Both the position numbers and the translations under genes were made by a program. From Clostridium sartagoforme (GTDB taxonomy: Bacteria; Bacillota; Clostridia; Clostridiales; Clostridiaceae): a stretch of DNA of 64,000 bases. Positions 60,284 to 64,000 of this stretch are shown piece by piece (positions within the stretch are counted from its first letter, which is position 1; each line of letters begins with the position of its first letter). Below the pieces are notes generated by a model. It was given only the letters and a program-made list of their open reading frames with translations. It was not told where the DNA came from and did no database searches. The stretch covers positions 248,001 to 312,000 of the forward strand of contig NZ_SRYR01000001.1 of NCBI RefSeq assembly GCF_004794105.1. Direction: 5' to 3'.

Positions 60284-61630
60284 ATGAGTAATTTAAAATC
60301 AAATGATGGAATTAGACTTACTTATGGTGTAGATGATAATCCATCCTTATCTGAGAAAATTTTATTTGGAATTCAGCATATATTTGCTGCTTTTGGAGGG
60401 ATTATAGTAGTACCACTAGTTTTATCTAGTGCTTTAGGTTTTGATGCTAAGACAAGTACTGCATTAATAAGTGCTTCAATTTTAGCAGCTGGACTTGCAA
60501 CAATTATCCAAGCTAGGGGAATTGGTAAAATTGGTTCAAAAGTTGCTTGTATAATGGGCACAGACTTTACATTTGTTTCACCTTCTATTACAGTTGGTTC
60601 TACTTTGGGATTACCTGGAATAATCGGTGCAACTATATTAGGAGCAGTTTTTGAAGTGGTTTTAAGCTTTTTTATTAAACCATTAATGAAGTTATTTCCA
60701 CCATTAGTTACTGGAACAGTTGTATGTTTAATAGGATTAACATTACTTCCAGTTTCAATAGATTGGGCTGCAGGTGGTGCTGGCTCAGCAGATTATGGTA
60801 GTATTAAAAATATTTCTATTGCAATGCTAGTTTTAATTGGAACTTTACTATTAAATAGATATGGTAAAGGAATGCTTAGCAGTGCTTCAATCCTAATTGG
60901 AATGGTAGTAGGATATATTGCATGTATTCCATTAGGGTTAGTGGATTTTTCATCAGTAAGAGAAGCTAGTTGGATATCATTCCCTAAGATATTTGAATAC
61001 GGAGTTACTTTTGATTTAAAGGCACTTTTAGCATTTATTCCAGCTTATTTTGTAACTGCTATTGAAACTGTTGGATGCTTAAAAGCTGTTGGAGAAGTTT
61101 CAGAAGTAGAAATGGATGATAAACGTATTGGAGCAGGAGTTTTAGCTGATGGTGTAGGTTCTATGTTAGGAGGAGTTGTTGGTACATTACCAAATACTAC
61201 TTTTAGCCAAAATGTTGGATTAATTCCATTAACTAAGGTTGCTAGTAAGCATGTTGCTGTAATGGCTGGTATAATATTAGTTTTATTAGGATTCTTACCT
61301 AAACTTGCTGCTATAGTAAATATTATTCCTCAACCAGTATTAGGTGGGGTTGGAATAGTTATGTTTGGTACAGTTGCAGCAGCAGGAATTAAAACATTAA
61401 GTAAGGTTAAAATAAATGAACGTAATTTATTAATAATTGCAACAGCTATTGGATTAGGACTTGGAGTAACTTTCAGACCAGAATTTATTTCACAATTACC
61501 TGAAGGATTAAAAATGATATTTACATCAGGTATATCAACAGGTACTATTACTGCATTAGTTTTAAACCTCGTTCTTAAAGAAGAGAAAGAAGATTTAGTG
61601 CAAGAAGAAAATCTTGAAAAAACAGCATAA
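60284..61630 (+). CDS. NCS2-family purine (xanthine-type) permease
   Basis: Proton-coupled nucleobase transporter. I place the start at the ATG at 60284, behind AAATGGAGG; an in-frame start at 60251 lies within the terminator. The 448 residues begin MSNLKSNDGIRLTYGVDD and have 12-14 helices with FGIQHIFAAFGGIIVVPLVL, the NCS2 motif FPPLVTGTVVCLIGLTLLPV, FIPAYFVTAIETVGCLKAVGEVSE and GSMLGGVVGTLPNTTFSQNVGLI. The guanine riboswitch argues for xanthine/guanine (PbuX-like) rather than uracil. It complements the pur operon and ade gene upstream in purine economy. Confidence 0.9.
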   Translation: MSNLKSNDGIRLTYGVDDNPSLSEKILFGIQHIFAAFGGIIVVPLVLSSALGFDAKTSTALISASILAAGLATIIQARGIGKIGSKVACIMGTDFTFVSPSITVGSTLGLPGIIGATILGAVFEVVLSFFIKPLMKLFPPLVTGTVVCLIGLTLLPVSIDWAAGGAGSADYGSIKNISIAMLVLIGTLLLNRYGKGMLSSASILIGMVVGYIACIPLGLVDFSSVREASWISFPKIFEYGVTFDLKALLAFIPAYFVTAIETVGCLKAVGEVSEVEMDDKRIGAGVLADGVGSMLGGVVGTLPNTTFSQNVGLIPLTKVASKHVAVMAGIILVLLGFLPKLAAIVNIIPQPVLGGVGIVMFGTVAAAGIKTLSKVKINERNLLIIATAIGLGLGVTFRPEFISQLPEGLKMIFTSGISTGTITALVLNLVLKEEKEDLVQEENLEKTA

Positions 61631-61724
61631 TATTACTGTTATAAATAGAAAAATTGAAGATTTAATAATGAAAAAAATAAATAAGAAAGTAATTTGATCT
61701 AAATTACAGAATTAAGTTTGTTTT

Positions 61725-61764
61725 AGGCTTTATCAAAAGAGTTTTTGATAAAGCCTATTTCTTT
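61725..61764 (+). terminator. terminator after purine permease
   Basis: AGGCTTTATCAAAA (61725-61738) with TTTTGATAAAGCCT (61742-61755): perfect 14-bp stem, then T-rich. Confidence 0.92.
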
Positions 61765-61883
61765 TGGGAGTAAAAGCAAATTTTTTTCGGAGTATGGTAT
61801 CATAGTAGAATAATAAAAAACATTATGGTAAATTAATTCCAGTTACTTTATAATTTAATTATCAATGTTTTGGGGGTGATAAA

Positions 61884-62771
61884 GTGAGGGATATAAAAAA
61901 GTCTCTAAAAACTTCAATATTATTAATTATAATTTCACTTATTATTTCAATAGGGATAAAGTTTTCACTAAAGATAGATAATCCAGTATTTTTAAAAAGT
62001 TATCTTGATATGAATTATTATGAAAATGAAGATATGTATTCTTTTTCAGGGCATAATTTAGAATTGAAATATATTACTAATAAGGGGGATAAAAGACAAG
62101 TAACATCAGTAATATTTGATAATGCTCCTTATTTAGATTTAATTGTAAGTGAGAATAATATTAGTGGATTTATGACTTTTTATAATGGAGTTAATAGTAA
62201 TATCGAATCTTATGGACCTTATGATATTCATACAGTTTTTGTAGATTTAGATATGTCAAGAAGGAATAAAAAGTTAGAAGAGGTTATTGAGCTAGATAAA
62301 GCAAAGGTGTACTTTAATAATGGAGAAAGTATGGATGTTGACTTAGGAAAAATAATTCTTAGTAAGTATAAGGAGAACCAAAGTCCTTTGGATTCTATTG
62401 GTATGAATGGTTCTAGCGATGGAAGCTCGCAAAGTATTTTTTATGTTACAGATAATATTTTTGTATCAAAGGTATATTCTCAATTATTTGAATATAGTAG
62501 AGATCTATTAGAGTTTAATATTGATAAATTAGGATATTTAGAAGAGCAAGATGTTGTTTACAATAAATATGAGCATTTATATTTTACATCTCAGTTTCAC
62601 AATATAGAAGATCCTTCAAGAAAATTAAGTAGGTATGATATTAAACCTAATATATATTTTGAAGATAAAGATGGAAATGAGTATATGAAGGAAGTACAGA
62701 ATATATCTTATACTCCTAACTTCAATTTTAAAGATATTTATAATTATTTAAAAAGCCAAGGAGAACTGTAA
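61884..62771 (+). CDS. membrane-anchored protein of unknown function
   Basis: GTG start at 61884 behind TTTTGGGGGTGAT. The 295 residues have one N-terminal membrane helix (~10-28, SILLIIISLIISIGIKFSL) and a long, presumably external domain with mixed strands (HNLELKYITNKGDKRQVTSVIF, YGPYDIHTVFVDLDMSRRN, ILEFNIDKLGYLEE-type). No motif is recognised. The stop overlaps the next start (TAATG), so both are translationally coupled and likely function together. Unknown family. Confidence 0.6.
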   Translation: MRDIKKSLKTSILLIIISLIISIGIKFSLKIDNPVFLKSYLDMNYYENEDMYSFSGHNLELKYITNKGDKRQVTSVIFDNAPYLDLIVSENNISGFMTFYNGVNSNIESYGPYDIHTVFVDLDMSRRNKKLEEVIELDKAKVYFNNGESMDVDLGKIILSKYKENQSPLDSIGMNGSSDGSSQSIFYVTDNIFVSKVYSQLFEYSRDLLEFNIDKLGYLEEQDVVYNKYEHLYFTSQFHNIEDPSRKLSRYDIKPNIYFEDKDGNEYMKEVQNISYTPNFNFKDIYNYLKSQGEL

Positions 62772-63313
62772 TGAGTAGAGGATATAATAAAATATTTTTG
62801 GGAATCTTATTTACTTTGTTTAATATTAATCTATTTGGTATTAAGATATTACCAACATTTGTTGCAATATTAATAATAGCATCAGGTATTAAAATATTAA
62901 TAGAAGAAAGTAATGAAGAGTATTTTAAGAAAGCACTGATTTTTAATAATATTAGAGTTGTAATTACAATTTTGTTATTTGTTTTAGATTTTACTCCTAT
63001 AAATGAAGTTATAAATAGCAAAAATATTATTAGTCAAATTATTATTAATATTAATTTGGTACTTGATTTAATTACTATGACATTATTATTAAAAGGAAGT
63101 TCTGAAGTCTTTAATAAGAATGAAGAAATATCATTATACTGCAATAAGAGGACTAGCTTATATATATGTATATTTTCATCTCTAATTATTATATTTAATT
63201 TAACATATATATTTTTAAATCAAGGAATGGACGTAATTATTGCATTGCCTATGCTAGTGATTTGGTTGTGGGTGGCATTCATCTTTAGGAGACTTCGTAG
63301 TGAGTCTTTATAG
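62771..63313 (+). CDS. small multi-helix membrane protein of unknown function
   Basis: The 180 residues contain about five hydrophobic segments: ~8-25 (FLGILFTLFNINLFGIKI), ~26-40, ~60-75 (VVITILLFVLDF), ~95-113 (IINLVLDLITMTLLL-type) and ~130-170 (LYICIFSSLIIIFNLTYIFL, VIIALPMLVIWLWVAFIF), ending in basic RRLRSESL. The ATG overlaps the previous stop by one base; AAGGAGAAC is its ribosome site. It may form a complex with the upstream anchored protein. No family is recognised. Confidence 0.6.
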   Translation: MSRGYNKIFLGILFTLFNINLFGIKILPTFVAILIIASGIKILIEESNEEYFKKALIFNNIRVVITILLFVLDFTPINEVINSKNIISQIIININLVLDLITMTLLLKGSSEVFNKNEEISLYCNKRTSLYICIFSSLIIIFNLTYIFLNQGMDVIIALPMLVIWLWVAFIFRRLRSESL

Positions 63314-63377
63314 AATAAAATAATAAAAATCTTAAAATTGCAGATAATACTTCTATTAAGTATATGGAGGTGTTATT

Positions 63378-63656
63378 TTGAAAAAAGATATATTAGATGA
63401 ATTAGAACTTAAAAACTCTAGAAATTTGTCAGAAGAAAAATTTAATGATAATACTGTATTAGGGATGAATAAAGATTTAGAAAAGCTTAGAATAAATGAT
63501 GATGTTAGTAATGAAGATATAATAAGTGATGAATACTCATCTGTTATTAATAATTCGTATGTAGAATTAAATGAAGTGCTAAAAGAAAAAGATAATAGTA
63601 TTATTAAGGATAAGAATAAGGTTTATGTACATCCTATAATTCCTAATAAACAATGA
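63378..63656 (+). CDS. 92-residue acidic protein of unknown function
   Basis: TTG start at 63378 behind TATGGAGGTGTTATT. The 92 residues are highly charged, mainly Asp, Glu, Asn and Lys (KKDILDELELKNSRNLSEEK, NDDVSNEDIISDEYSSVINN), with no membrane helix or motif, and look disordered. It lies 64 bases after the preceding gene and before a very long terminator stem, so it probably ends the same transcript. Coding status rests on the ribosome site and context only. Confidence 0.5.
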   Translation: MKKDILDELELKNSRNLSEEKFNDNTVLGMNKDLEKLRINDDVSNEDIISDEYSSVINNSYVELNEVLKEKDNSIIKDKNKVYVHPIIPNKQ

Positions 63657-63957
63657 TGAGGAAGTTTTTGATTAAGTATAATATTAAATAAGAGAAATAG
63701 ATTAAAAATGTGTTTATATGCAAATAAATGTAGCAACTCATAATTAAATGAGTTGCTATATTTATTTGCAAATTGATTTAGGAAAATAAAAAATATTATA
63801 GTCCTAGCCTCAAGGTAACTTTAAATAGTAAAAGTTTCTTATATAGAATAAATATTCGGAAAAATTATGGGAAATATTTGAAAATAGTTTTCGCTATGAT
63901 ATAATTAAAGAGAATTATTACCAATATATGTAAATATTATTAAGGAGGATAGAACTA
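63657..63957 (+). other. terminator and promoter region before exported-protein gene
   Basis: The first part holds the terminator at 63714-63773. Downstream, TTGAAA (63878-63883) with a 16-base spacer and TATAAT (63900-63905) forms a promoter for the gene at 63958. Nothing else is seen. Confidence 0.6.
63714..63773. terminator. long bidirectional-type terminator stem
   Basis: TAGCAACTCAT-aattaa-ATGAGTTGCTA is extended outward, across a one-base mismatch, by CAAATAAAT/ATTTATTTG, giving about 20 paired bases. Confidence 0.88.
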
Positions 63958-64000
63958 TGAACAAAAAAAAGATTTCAGCTTTATTAATAGCAACTTTGGT
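63958..64000 (+). CDS. exported protein, N-terminus only (cut by window end)
   Basis: ATG at 63958 behind AAGGAGGATAGA. The visible residues MNKKKISALLIATLV have the basic start and hydrophobic core of a signal peptide. The rest lies outside the window, so no function can be given. Confidence 0.75.

Noticed and set aside
62728-63021. 97-codon minus-strand ORF over the small membrane protein gene
   Set aside because: The plus-strand gene overlaps its neighbour by TAATG and has a ribosome site; the minus ORF has neither context nor motif.

Overview
The window is a low-GC, AT-rich bacterial chromosome segment that fits Clostridium sensu stricto. The supporting signs are AGGAGG-type ribosome sites, frequent TTG/GTG starts, a single-chain 1248-residue PurL, A-type flavodiiron proteins, a T-box leader, a guanine riboswitch, a sigma-54/PRD-regulated mannose-family PTS and BglG-type antitermination. 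No phage, insertion sequence, rRNA, tRNA or CRISPR array is visible. Most of it reads as core or catabolic chromosome.

Layout. 1-5.5 kb: the start of nadE (minus strand, cut by the window edge), an NfeD/SPFH membrane pair, two envelope proteins, and a 51-residue zinc-ribbon gene behind a structured leader. 5.5-12.9 kb: a sigma-54 promoter drives a four-subunit mannose-family PTS and a FrlB/GfrE-like sugar-amine-6-phosphate deglycase, followed by its LevR-type sigma-54 activator and a HAD phosphatase. This is probably an Amadori-product (fructoselysine/glucoselysine-like) utilisation locus. 13-26.4 kb: the purine operon purL-E-C-F-M-N-H-D plus adenine deaminase, with palindromic, hairpin-rich repeats in four intergenic gaps. 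26.6-30.6 kb: an XpaC/TelA pair convergent with an ECF sigma factor and its DUF4179 partner. 31-37 kb: an acyl-CoA dehydrogenase/ETF-alpha/rubredoxin fusion with two close flavodiiron paralogues. Both promoters carry the same PerR-like box over the -10, which suggests an oxygen or peroxide defence module fed by acyl-CoA electrons.

37-49 kb holds mixed housekeeping and membrane genes: a PH-like/Asp-box protein, a Gfo/Idh/MocA oxidoreductase, a thioesterase, GreA, an isochorismatase-fold hydrolase, an alpha/beta hydrolase, an orphan YidC, a glycine-rich Tim44-like protein, a PhnA-like zinc ribbon, and BrnQ behind an isoleucine T-box. A GNAT acetyltransferase is broken by one in-frame TGA. 49.5-52.7 kb: a PPC/DUF296 protein, a candidate Fur-controlled small RNA with no ORF, a 5'-nucleotidase-like HAD protein, DusA and a small membrane protein. 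52.7-57.4 kb: a beta-glucoside locus (LicT/BglG antiterminator, EIIBCA, 6-phospho-beta-glucosidase) with a leader whose antiterminator and terminator exclude each other. 57.4-64 kb: a MATE transporter behind an unidentified structured leader, a DUF1275 protein, an NCS2 purine permease under a guanine riboswitch, three unrecognised genes, and the first codons of an exported protein.

The least explained items, and the best candidates for something new, are the pur-operon repeats with compensatory stem changes, the Fur-box RNA at about 50.18-50.30 kb, the MATE leader, and the fusion-flavoprotein/two-flavodiiron module. All assignments come from reading the sequence; no database search or folding program was run.
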